Under the pieces are notes generated by a model, which saw only the letters and a list, made by a program, of their open reading frames with translations, did no database searches and was not told the origin of the DNA. A program made the position numbers and the translations under genes. From assembly GCA_026982215.1 (NCBI GenBank), contig JALSHN010000065.1:1-5302 (forward strand): a DNA stretch of 5,302 bases. Direction: 5' to 3'. The DNA comes from Gammaproteobacteria bacterium (GTDB lineage: Bacteria; Pseudomonadota; Gammaproteobacteria; S012-40). Each line of letters begins with the position of its first letter. The stretch's first letter is position 1. Shown here piece after piece: positions 1 through 5,302 of this stretch.

Positions 1-7
1 CGCTGCA

Positions 8-44
8 TGGGAGAGACATGGGGGAAAAGTACCGGACTCTCCCA
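8..44. other. Inverted repeat just downstream of rpoS
   Basis: TGGGAGAG (8-15) and CTCTCCCA (37-44) are perfect 8-base complementary arms around a 21-base loop, starting 13 bases after the rpoS stop. The RNA could form a hairpin at the 3' end of the rpoS transcript. The loop is long and no U-run follows on the minus strand inside the window, so it does not qualify as a standard intrinsic terminator. The rest of bases 1-56 shows nothing recognisable. Confidence 0.35.
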
Positions 45-56
45 CTCTAGCACAAC

Positions 57-965
57 TCAACCGCCCTGCTCACGCAACCAGGCGGCCAGGCGCCGCATCG
101 CCTCCAATTGGATCTGCCGCGCCCGCTCCCGGCTGACGCCGATCTCCTTGCCCACCCGTTCCAGGGTCATCGGTTCACCGCCATCGAGGCCGAAACGGCG
201 GGTGATCACCCAACGCTGCTTCTCCTCCAGCCGGGCCAGACAGGCCATCACCTTCTCCCGCAAGTCCTCACGGGTGACGCGGGACTCAGGACCGTTGTCG
301 TCGCCATCGGGGAGGATCTCCAGCAGCGTGCGACTGTCGTAGTGACCCTGCTCGCTGTCCATGGACTGCTCCCGCGCCCCCAGGCGCAACATCGCCTCCA
401 CCCGTTCGGCGGAGCGCCCCATGGCCTCGGCCACCTGCTCCGCCCCCGGCTCATGCCCCAGATCCTGGCTCAGCTCCCGACTCACCCGCCGTACCTTGTT
501 CAGCTCCTTGGCCACGTGTACCGGCAGACGCACGGTACGGCCCTGATTCATGATGCCGCGCTCGATGGCCTGACGGATCCACCACGTGGCATAGGTGGAA
601 AAACGGAAGCCGCGATCGACGTCGAACTTCTCCACTGCCCGGATCAAGCCCAGATTGCCCTCCTCGATGAGATCGAGCAGCGGCAGCCCGGAATGGAGAT
701 AACGGCGTGCGATATTGACCACCAGACGCAAATTACGCTCGATCATCTCCCGACGGGCAGCCTTGTCGCCGGCCTTCACCCGCCGCCCCAGCACGCGTTC
801 CTCCTCCGGGGTCAGCAGTGGATGACGCGCGATCTCCTGAAGATAGATGGCCGTGGGATCGAAACCGTTGGCGTCGCCTTCCCGCACCTGCGACACCGAC
901 AGCGGCTCCAGCGCCGCCTCAGAGGATTCGAGCAGCGCCGTGTCCTGTTCGATGACCTGGTCCAT
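57..965 (-). CDS. rpoS: RNA polymerase sigma factor RpoS (stationary phase / general stress)
   Basis: This gene encodes a 302-residue group 2 sigma-70 factor that directs core RNA polymerase to stationary-phase and stress promoters. Region 1.2 is at about residues 35-63 (YLQEIARHPLLTPEEE). Region 2 follows at about 74-145, including NLRLVVNIARRY, DLIEEGNLGLIRAVEKFD and the promoter-melting and -10 recognition stretch RFSTYATWWIRQAIERGIMN. Region 3 runs from about 146 to 215. Region 4 is at about 225-298, with the -35 recognition helix-turn-helix around LERVGKEIGVSRERARQIQ. LPVHVAKELN matches E. coli RpoS LPIHIVKELN, so Lys153 corresponds to E. coli Lys173, known for RssB recognition and extended -10 preference. 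The protein is shorter than E. coli RpoS (330 residues), with about 20 fewer residues before region 1.2 and no tail after region 4. The ATG is preceded by GGAGGAGG at 5 bases. The upstream neighbour is a response regulator rather than nlpD. Assignment to RpoS over RpoD rests on the size and the close match in regions 2-3. Confidence 0.96.
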   Translation of the reverse strand: MDQVIEQDTALLESSEAALEPLSVSQVREGDANGFDPTAIYLQEIARHPLLTPEEERVLGRRVKAGDKAARREMIERNLRLVVNIARRYLHSGLPLLDLIEEGNLGLIRAVEKFDVDRGFRFSTYATWWIRQAIERGIMNQGRTVRLPVHVAKELNKVRRVSRELSQDLGHEPGAEQVAEAMGRSAERVEAMLRLGAREQSMDSEQGHYDSRTLLEILPDGDDNGPESRVTREDLREKVMACLARLEEKQRWVITRRFGLDGGEPMTLERVGKEIGVSRERARQIQLEAMRRLAAWLREQGG

Positions 966-970
966 GATGC

Positions 971-978
971 CCTCCTCC
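971..978 (-). promoter_or_regulatory. Strong ribosome binding site of rpoS
   Basis: On the minus strand GGAGGAGG lies 5 bases before the rpoS ATG (965-963). It is a near-ideal Shine-Dalgarno sequence. It fixes the chosen start and suggests efficient translation once the site is accessible. Confidence 0.8.
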
Positions 979-999
979 GTCGTACCTGTTGTTGTCAGC

Positions 1000-1010
1000 C
1001 CTAGTCTAGG
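1000..1010. promoter_or_regulatory. CTAG-containing palindrome in rpoS leader
   Basis: CCTAG-A-CTAGG is a perfect inverted repeat with 5-base arms around one central base, midway between the response regulator and rpoS. On the minus strand it contains TAGACT (1008-1003), which matches TATAAT at four of six positions and could be a -10 element. No good -35 hexamer stands 16-18 bases upstream, so any promoter here would need an activator. The palindrome could also be an operator. Both readings are weak inferences from a short sequence. Confidence 0.3.
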
Positions 1011-1030
1011 CGCGACGAAGGCGGGATCAC

Positions 1031-1048
1031 ATTCGGAAAACTACGTAG
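1031..1048 (-). promoter_or_regulatory. Candidate FixJ-type response-regulator binding box upstream of rpoS
   Basis: The minus strand reads CTACGTAGTTTTCCGAAT here. It begins with the 8-base palindrome CTACGTAG, and the response-regulator stop codon TAG (1043-1041) lies inside it. From memory the stretch resembles the FixJ box of rhizobial fixK promoters (TAxGTAGTTT followed by pyrimidines). Its centre is about 75 bases before the rpoS ATG and about 35 bases upstream of the weak -10-like TAGACT, a spacing that would suit activation by a LuxR-type regulator. It is a plausible site for the FixJ-like protein encoded just upstream, but this rests on a single copy and recalled consensus. Confidence 0.35.
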
Positions 1049-1682
1049 GAACCCCCTCGCCCTGGGGTACGGGCGCGGCAGACAACACGAAGCGCACCAA
1101 CTCGGGCAACGAACGCACCCCCAGCTTCTCCATCACCCGCGCCCGATGCACCTCGACGGTGCGGGGACTGATACCCAACTCGGCGGCGATGATCTTGTTG
1201 GGCTTCCCCTCCACCAGACAATCCAACACCTGGCGTTCCCGGGGCGTGAGGCGCTCCAAGATACGGCGGCGTGCCTCCCGCTGGCGTGCCGCCTGCCGGC
1301 GGCTCTCGTCCGCAGCACGACATTGGTTCAAGCGCTCCAGCAACACCGCATCGTCGAAAGGCTTCTCGAGGAAATCCTGCGCACCGTTCTTCATCGCCCG
1401 CACCGCCAGGGGAATGTCACCGTGGCCGGACATGACGATCACCGGCAGATCGGCACCACGCTGCGCCAGTGCCTGTTGCAACCCCAGCCCATCCAGCCCC
1501 GGCATACGCACGTCGGTGAGCAGGCAGCCCCGCCAATGGGGGCGCCAGGCCTGCAAAAAGGCCTCGCCACTGGCAAAGGTACGCACTGGAAACCCCGCCG
1601 CTTGCAGCAGGAAGGCCAGCGAATCCCGCACCGGCGCATCATCGTCCACCACGAAGACCGTCCACTCCTCGGGCTCAGCCAT
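1041..1682 (-). CDS. FixJ/NarL-type response regulator (receiver + LuxR HTH)
   Basis: This gene encodes a 213-residue cytoplasmic transcription regulator, the usual length for FixJ, TodT-C-terminal or StyR-like proteins. The receiver domain covers about residues 8-120. It has the acidic cluster Asp13-Asp14-Asp15, the phosphorylation site Asp57 in LLTDVRMPG, Ser85 in VIVMSGHGD and Lys107 in FLEKPF, so it looks fully phosphorylatable. After a basic linker (about 121-142) the LuxR-type helix-turn-helix spans about 145-198 with the hallmark LTPRERQVLDCLVEGKPNK and ISPRTVEVHRARVMEKLGV. The ATG overlaps the end of the kinase gene by 8 bases (ATGGCTGA), and a purine-rich GGAGGGGAG directly precedes it, which indicates coupled expression with the kinase, its presumed phosphodonor. 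The next gene downstream is rpoS, 75 bases away, a likely though unproven target. The DNA-binding and phosphotransfer roles are family knowledge; the target is inference. Confidence 0.93.
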   Translation of the reverse strand: MAEPEEWTVFVVDDDAPVRDSLAFLLQAAGFPVRTFASGEAFLQAWRPHWRGCLLTDVRMPGLDGLGLQQALAQRGADLPVIVMSGHGDIPLAVRAMKNGAQDFLEKPFDDAVLLERLNQCRAADESRRQAARQREARRRILERLTPRERQVLDCLVEGKPNKIIAAELGISPRTVEVHRARVMEKLGVRSLPELVRFVLSAAPVPQGEGVPT

Positions 1683-3300
1683 CTCCCCTCCACACCGGCA
1701 ACAGAAAACGGAAACAGGCCCCCTCTCCCGGACGTGACTCCACGGTCAACCGCCCCCCGTGGGACTCGGCGATGGAACGACAGATACTCAAGCCGATCCC
1801 CATCCCCTGCTCCTTGGTGGTGAAAAAACGATCGAAGATCTGCGCCATGCGTTCGGGCGACATCCCCGGCCCACTGTCACGCACCTCGACAAAGATCATA
1901 TCATCGTGGTCCCTGCCCGTACGCAATACCAGACGCCGGCGCCGGGGCGCCACTTCACTCATCGCCTCGATGGCATTGCGGGCGAGATTGAGGATCACCT
2001 GCTCCACCAAGATCCGGTCGGCGAACACCGGCGGCAGATCCGCGGCCGGCTCGATCTCCAGGCGCACCTGATTCCAGCGTGCCTCGATCTCGATGAGCCG
2101 GCGCATCTCCTCCACCAAGGCATTGATCTCACATGGGACGCGCGCCAACTCGGCCTTGCCGACGAACTGGCGCAGACGACGAATCACCTCTCCTCCCCGC
2201 TGGGCCTGGGTAGCGATCTCCTCGAAGGCCCGAGCCAAGCCTTGAGGATCCACCTCACCGCGCCGCAACAGCATGACTCCGGCCCGGGCATAATTGGCGA
2301 TGGCCGAGAGGGGCTGGTTGAGCTCATGGGCGATCTCCGCCGCCATCTCCCCCATGGTGGAGAGACGCGAGGCCTGAGCCAGTTCCAACAAGCGACGCCG
2401 CTCCCGCTCCTTGGCCCGATGTTGCTCGGTGACGTCGCTCCCACAGGCGACCACGTATTCCACCTGTCCCCCCTCGTCACGCAACACCGCGCTGTCCCAA
2501 CGGATCAGGCGCACCTGCCCCCCCTGCGTCAACAACGGCATCTCCAACCCCTGGGGCGGATCCTCCCCCCGCTGCACCACCGCCTCCAGCAAGGCCTCGA
2601 TGGCGGCCCGATCCTCCTCCCGGGCCAGCGGGTCCCAACACGGACGTCCGCGGAGGTCATCACGGGAATAACCGCACAACTCCACCAAGGCCCGATTGAC
2701 TTCGTGGATCCGTCCTTGGCGATCCACCACCATCACCAAGGCCGAGACCGTATCCAACACCGTGGCGATGAAGGCGCTCTCGCGGCGCAGCTCCCGTTCC
2801 ACCTCCTCGCGCTGACGGATCTCCTCGCGCAAACGTTCGTTGAGGCGTTGTAAATGACGCGTGCGATCCTCGATCCGCGCCTCGAGAATCATCTGATTGG
2901 TGCGCAACACCTCCTCGGTACGCTTGCGCTCATGGGCATACTGCAACACCCGTGCGAGCGTGGGACCGTTGGCATGCCCCTTGGCCAGCACCTCCTGTAC
3001 CCCAGCATGGACCCACTCACCGTGGCGCCGGGAATCCTCCTCCTCGGCCAACATCACCACCGCCAGTCGGGGCTCCATCTCCACCACTCGATGTACCGCC
3101 CGCAGATCACCGGCGGCCCGCTCACTCAACAACAAGACCTCGAAATCCGCCTCCCGCAACCGGTGCAACGCCGCCTCCAGATCGCGTACCCGTTCCACCT
3201 CCCGCCGCCCCCCCGCCTCTCCAGTGAGGGCCAGACCGATGATACGGGCATCGTCGTCATCGGGCTCCACCAGCAGGATCCGCTGCAAAGGGGCATACAT
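1675..3300 (-). CDS. Soluble PAS sensor histidine kinase with degenerate N-terminal receiver
   Basis: This 541-residue protein is presumed to phosphorylate the adjacent FixJ-like regulator. Residues about 6-120 form a receiver-like domain: acidic EPDDDD at 12-17 and Lys107 in LAKG are present, but the strand that should end in the phosphoacceptor Asp reads VLLLSERAAGD, so that Asp is missing. A charged, probably coiled-coil helix follows at about 122-176. A PAS domain lies at about 177-290 (VVDRQGRIHEVN to VVACGSDVTEQ). HisKA at about 310-380 has the H-box AHELNQPLSAI with His325, the FixL/TodS-type signature. HATPase_c follows at about 430-537: N-box Asn438 and Asn442, G1 motif DSGPGM, F-box IFDRFF and G2 motif GMGIGLSI. 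I see no transmembrane segment or signal peptide, and the PAS domain does not show the FixL haem-ligand region, so the signal is unknown and probably cytoplasmic. The ATG overlaps the upstream stop (TGATG); a GGGGAGGG lies rather far upstream at 14 bases, so translation may depend on coupling. Confidence 0.93.
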   Translation of the reverse strand: MYAPLQRILLVEPDDDDARIIGLALTGEAGGRREVERVRDLEAALHRLREADFEVLLLSERAAGDLRAVHRVVEMEPRLAVVMLAEEEDSRRHGEWVHAGVQEVLAKGHANGPTLARVLQYAHERKRTEEVLRTNQMILEARIEDRTRHLQRLNERLREEIRQREEVERELRRESAFIATVLDTVSALVMVVDRQGRIHEVNRALVELCGYSRDDLRGRPCWDPLAREEDRAAIEALLEAVVQRGEDPPQGLEMPLLTQGGQVRLIRWDSAVLRDEGGQVEYVVACGSDVTEQHRAKERERRRLLELAQASRLSTMGEMAAEIAHELNQPLSAIANYARAGVMLLRRGEVDPQGLARAFEEIATQAQRGGEVIRRLRQFVGKAELARVPCEINALVEEMRRLIEIEARWNQVRLEIEPAADLPPVFADRILVEQVILNLARNAIEAMSEVAPRRRRLVLRTGRDHDDMIFVEVRDSGPGMSPERMAQIFDRFFTTKEQGMGIGLSICRSIAESHGGRLTVESRPGEGACFRFLLPVWRGDG

Positions 3301-4331
3301 CAGCCGCGCACGCCCTCCCCTGCGGAGGCAGCCACCCCCAGACGATGACCATCCGGATCGCGAAAATAGACCACCGTCACCGGCCCCGCCGCTCCCGGCC
3401 GCTGCACCGGCCCCTCCTCCACCGCCACTCCTTCATTGAGCAGATGGGCCAAAAAACGCGCCAACGGCTGCTCACACAACAGACGCAACTCCCTCACCGC
3501 CGGCGCACCGCCCCCTTCATGAGGACGCAACACGATCTCCCGGCCGGCGAAACGCAGGGCGGCGCTCCGTCCCCGATGCTGCACCTCCATCCCCAACACC
3601 CGGGCATAGAAACGGGCACTGTGCTCCACGTCCCGCACCGGCAACACCACCTGATCCACCGCCCCGATACGGGGGCGGGGCAAGGAATCGTCCTCGGCGA
3701 CGGGAGGCAGGTGATCGACCAAGCGGCGCAGCAGCGCCACCACCGCGCTACGGGTCATCGTCGTCGGCCAAGCTGGAGAACGGGGATGGTGCTGCACCAC
3801 TTGCGCCGGCGTGATGGGGAGATGGAGAAACCCCGCCCGGATGGCCACCCCCCCTTCTTCGGCGAGGCGGCACAAACGATAATGGAGATGATTACATGCC
3901 CCCTCGCCCGGATCCCGGCTGGACCAGGCCGGCAGACCGGCGCGACGTAACCATGCCGGGAAGTCGAGCCAATCGGGTAGATCGGCGGCATAGGCCGCCG
4001 GTCCGCGAGGATCGATGGGGCGCCCCTGATAAAGATTGAGGGCATGGCGCTCGAAGGCCAGGTGATTGCGTCCCGCCGCCTGACCGGTGAGCAGATAGAG
4101 TGCCTCGCCGTGGCGCGCCAACAAGGCCTCGACCTGGGCATCCAGCCGGGAGAGGGCCCCCTCGCCCTCGGGACACATCAACCGTTCCAGATGGACCCGT
4201 TCGCGCCATGGCGTCAAGGCACGGGGAAAACGGGCCGCCAGATCCTGCAACAACCGTTCAGAGGCATTCACCGACTCACCGCCGAAGGGCCCGAAGGCGG
4301 TCATCACCAACCGAGGCCACACCCTGCTCAA
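3300..4331 (-). CDS. Pyroglutamyl-peptidase I (C15)-like domain fused to a VOC domain
   Basis: Using the TTG at 4331-4329 gives 343 residues. Residues about 6-208 resemble pyroglutamyl-peptidase I (Pcp), a cytosolic cysteine peptidase that removes N-terminal pyroglutamate. Visible are the N-terminal FGPFGGESVN, substrate-site Gln84 in TGQAAGR, and the catalytic triad Glu94 (AFERHALNL), Cys146 (GACNHLHY) and His170 (GFLHLP). The Cys and His positions are close to those of characterised Pcp (144 and 168). After a short proline- and acid-rich linker, residues about 222-335 form a VOC domain (QVVLPVRDVEHSARFY, GVAVEEGPV, VVYFRDPDGH). The VOC is unusual: the first metal-ligand His is Gln227, and the usual C-terminal Glu after RDPDG is Gly332, so metal-dependent catalysis is doubtful. 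The frame extends upstream to an ATG at 4475, but that would overlap the preceding gene by about 150 bases with low-complexity Gly/Ala sequence. GGGGGAG five bases before the TTG, and the TTGA overlap with the preceding stop, favour the shorter form. A GTG at 4322 is an alternative. Substrate is unproven. Confidence 0.82.
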   Translation of the reverse strand: MSRVWPRLVMTAFGPFGGESVNASERLLQDLAARFPRALTPWRERVHLERLMCPEGEGALSRLDAQVEALLARHGEALYLLTGQAAGRNHLAFERHALNLYQGRPIDPRGPAAYAADLPDWLDFPAWLRRAGLPAWSSRDPGEGACNHLHYRLCRLAEEGGVAIRAGFLHLPITPAQVVQHHPRSPAWPTTMTRSAVVALLRRLVDHLPPVAEDDSLPRPRIGAVDQVVLPVRDVEHSARFYARVLGMEVQHRGRSAALRFAGREIVLRPHEGGGAPAVRELRLLCEQPLARFLAHLLNEGVAVEEGPVQRPGAAGPVTVVYFRDPDGHRLGVAASAGEGVRG

Positions 4332-5302
4332 GGAAACTCCCCCGCCACCACCTCCAGACGCGACCACCACGGCACCCCTTGGCGGTTCAACCACACCACC
4401 GCCGCCATCCCCCGCCCATCCATAGCCACCCGTCCTGGAGCACAGCAATCGGTCACCTGCCGCGGCCGCCCCCATCCTTCGGCCGGACGAAAACGGCGTG
4501 ACCAGATCTGGTTGTCGTTCTCACCGGCACGGTGATAGATCACCACCGCCTCACCATCGATCTGCCCGGCCAGCTCGATGCGATCGGCCACCGCGGCATC
4601 ATACGCATCCGCTCGGGCCAGAGACTCGGGCACCGACCAATCCACCCCGTCGAAATAGGCCGCCCACACCGTGCGTCCGCCCTCGGTATCGATACTCAGC
4701 CACACCGCCAACACCCGGCCACGGTCATCGGCGACGCAACGCAACGAGGCAAAATTACCCACACGCACCTGCAACGACTCCGGCGGACTCCAGCGACCAC
4801 CGCCCAAGTCCCGTGACCAGAACAGGCGGGCGCCGTCCGGATCCAGACGGCTCCACAACAACACCCGCCCCTCCGCGCACAACACCGGTTGCACCGCGCC
4901 GGTCTCGAAGCGCATCGCCTCTCCCCATTGCTCCGTCTGTGGATCGAAACGGGCCACCTGCAACCTGCGCCCCCCCACCGCCAGGGCGCCCTCGCCGCCA
5001 TCATCACCGCCGAGATAGGCCACCACCACGGCCCCATCCCCGGCCACCGCCAGAGCCGGTTGATTACGCCGGGTGTGCGGCGGGGCCGGCAACTCGGCCA
5101 CGAACGTCCACTCGTCCTGCTCGAAGTCATAGCGGGCCAGGGCCGGGATCGCCCGCCCTTGTTGATACACCGCCCAGGCCTCATTCCAACCGAAGGCCGG
5201 GACGAAAAACCACATATCACTGATGAGCTGCTCCGCCCAATCCACCGTGTCATCAGGACGATAACTACGCACCTCCTCGCCCTGGCTCAACAACAGACGC
5301 CG
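4328..5302 (-). CDS. Beta-propeller-like repeat protein of unknown function (5' end outside window)
   Basis: The reading frame is open to the window edge, so 324 C-terminal residues are visible and the true start lies to the right. I do not recognise a named family. The sequence is built from units of roughly 45-55 residues with a recurring pattern: a hydrophobic strand such as VLAVWL, AVVIYH, VLLWSR or AAVVWL; then a short acidic or glycine turn; then a strand like TVWAAYFDG, LFWSRDL or IWSRRFR; then W-x-x-P-E/R-x-L (WSPPESL, WSVPESL, WGRPRQV). About five to six such units fit, typical of sialidase- or kelch-like beta-propellers that bind ligands or surfaces. No catalytic motif is evident, and secretion cannot be judged without the N-terminus. 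Its stop overlaps the start of the peptidase-VOC gene (TTGA), so it belongs to the same transcription unit. The repeats are seen; the propeller fold is inference. Confidence 0.75.
   Translation of the reverse strand, partial: RRLLLSQGEEVRSYRPDDTVDWAEQLISDMWFFVPAFGWNEAWAVYQQGRAIPALARYDFEQDEWTFVAELPAPPHTRRNQPALAVAGDGAVVVAYLGGDDGGEGALAVGGRRLQVARFDPQTEQWGEAMRFETGAVQPVLCAEGRVLLWSRLDPDGARLFWSRDLGGGRWSPPESLQVRVGNFASLRCVADDRGRVLAVWLSIDTEGGRTVWAAYFDGVDWSVPESLARADAYDAAVADRIELAGQIDGEAVVIYHRAGENDNQIWSRRFRPAEGWGRPRQVTDCCAPGRVAMDGRGMAAVVWLNRQGVPWWSRLEVVAGEFP
4337..4343 (-). promoter_or_regulatory. Ribosome binding site supporting a TTG start for the peptidase-VOC gene
   Basis: The minus strand reads GGGGGAG-TTTCC-TTGA. 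The purine run is five bases from the TTG, which overlaps the TGA stop (4330-4328) of the gene before it. This decides for the TTG start over the distant in-frame ATG at 4475 and suggests termination-reinitiation coupling. Confidence 0.55.

Noticed and set aside
1..56. Intrinsic terminator after rpoS
   Set aside because: The hairpin has a 21-base loop and no U-run on the minus strand inside the window, so I list it only as an inverted repeat.
993..998. CTGACA as a -35 element for rpoS
   Set aside because: It matches TTGACA at five of six positions, but the -10 would fall on the GGAGGAGG ribosome binding site, where no AT-rich hexamer exists.
108..1004. Long plus-strand ORF (298 residues) opposite rpoS
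   Set aside because: It lies wholly antisense to a certain rpoS gene, its translation is low-complexity and rich in His/Leu/Gln/Pro, and it matches no family. This is typical antisense openness in GC-rich DNA.
1759..2853. Plus-strand ORF of 364 residues opposite the histidine kinase
   Set aside because: The kinase motifs on the minus strand are unambiguous, and the antisense translation has biased composition and no recognisable motif.
1759..3300. Assigning the kinase as an oxygen-sensing haem FixL
   Set aside because: The H-box HELNQPL is FixL-like, but the PAS domain does not show the FixL haem-ligand histidine region, so the signal cannot be called oxygen.
4332..4475. N-terminal extension of the peptidase-VOC gene to the ATG at 4475
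   Set aside because: The added 48 residues are Gly/Ala-rich, have no Pcp counterpart, and would overlap the propeller gene in another frame. The TTG with a good ribosome binding site fits the family start.
1..5302. CRISPR array, tRNA, rRNA, insertion sequence or phage attachment site
   Set aside because: No direct-repeat arrays, tRNA-like segments, transposase motifs or flanking repeats were seen on either strand; nearly all of the window is accounted for by five coding genes.

Overview
This 5.3 kb window is visibly GC-rich and almost fully coding, with every supported gene on the minus strand. The most diagnostic gene is a clear stationary-phase sigma factor RpoS. Together with the GC-rich composition and the FixL/FixJ-type signalling pair, it points to a proteobacterium, most likely a GC-rich gammaproteobacterium or a close relative. 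The species cannot be named from the sequence.

In transcription order (right to left) the layout is as follows. First comes the 3' part of a beta-propeller-like repeat protein that runs off the right edge (5302-4328). Next is a two-domain protein joining a pyroglutamyl-peptidase I (C15) domain to a VOC (glyoxalase/bleomycin-resistance fold) domain (4331-3300). Then a soluble PAS histidine kinase with a degenerate N-terminal receiver (3300-1675), a FixJ/NarL-type response regulator (1682-1041), a 75-base gap, and rpoS (965-57). The last 56 bases hold only an inverted repeat.

The first four genes are joined by overlapping stop and start codons (TTGA, TGATG and an 8-base overlap), so they look co-transcribed and translationally coupled. 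The only real intergenic gap lies between the response regulator and rpoS. It contains a FixJ-box-like sequence overlapping the regulator's stop codon, a CTAG-rich palindrome and a strong ribosome binding site. The simplest reading is a two-component system placed directly upstream of rpoS, in the position where nlpD sits in enterobacteria, and possibly controlling stationary-phase sigma factor production. That regulatory link is inference from gene order and the candidate operator. How the propeller and peptidase-VOC proteins relate to the kinase is unknown.
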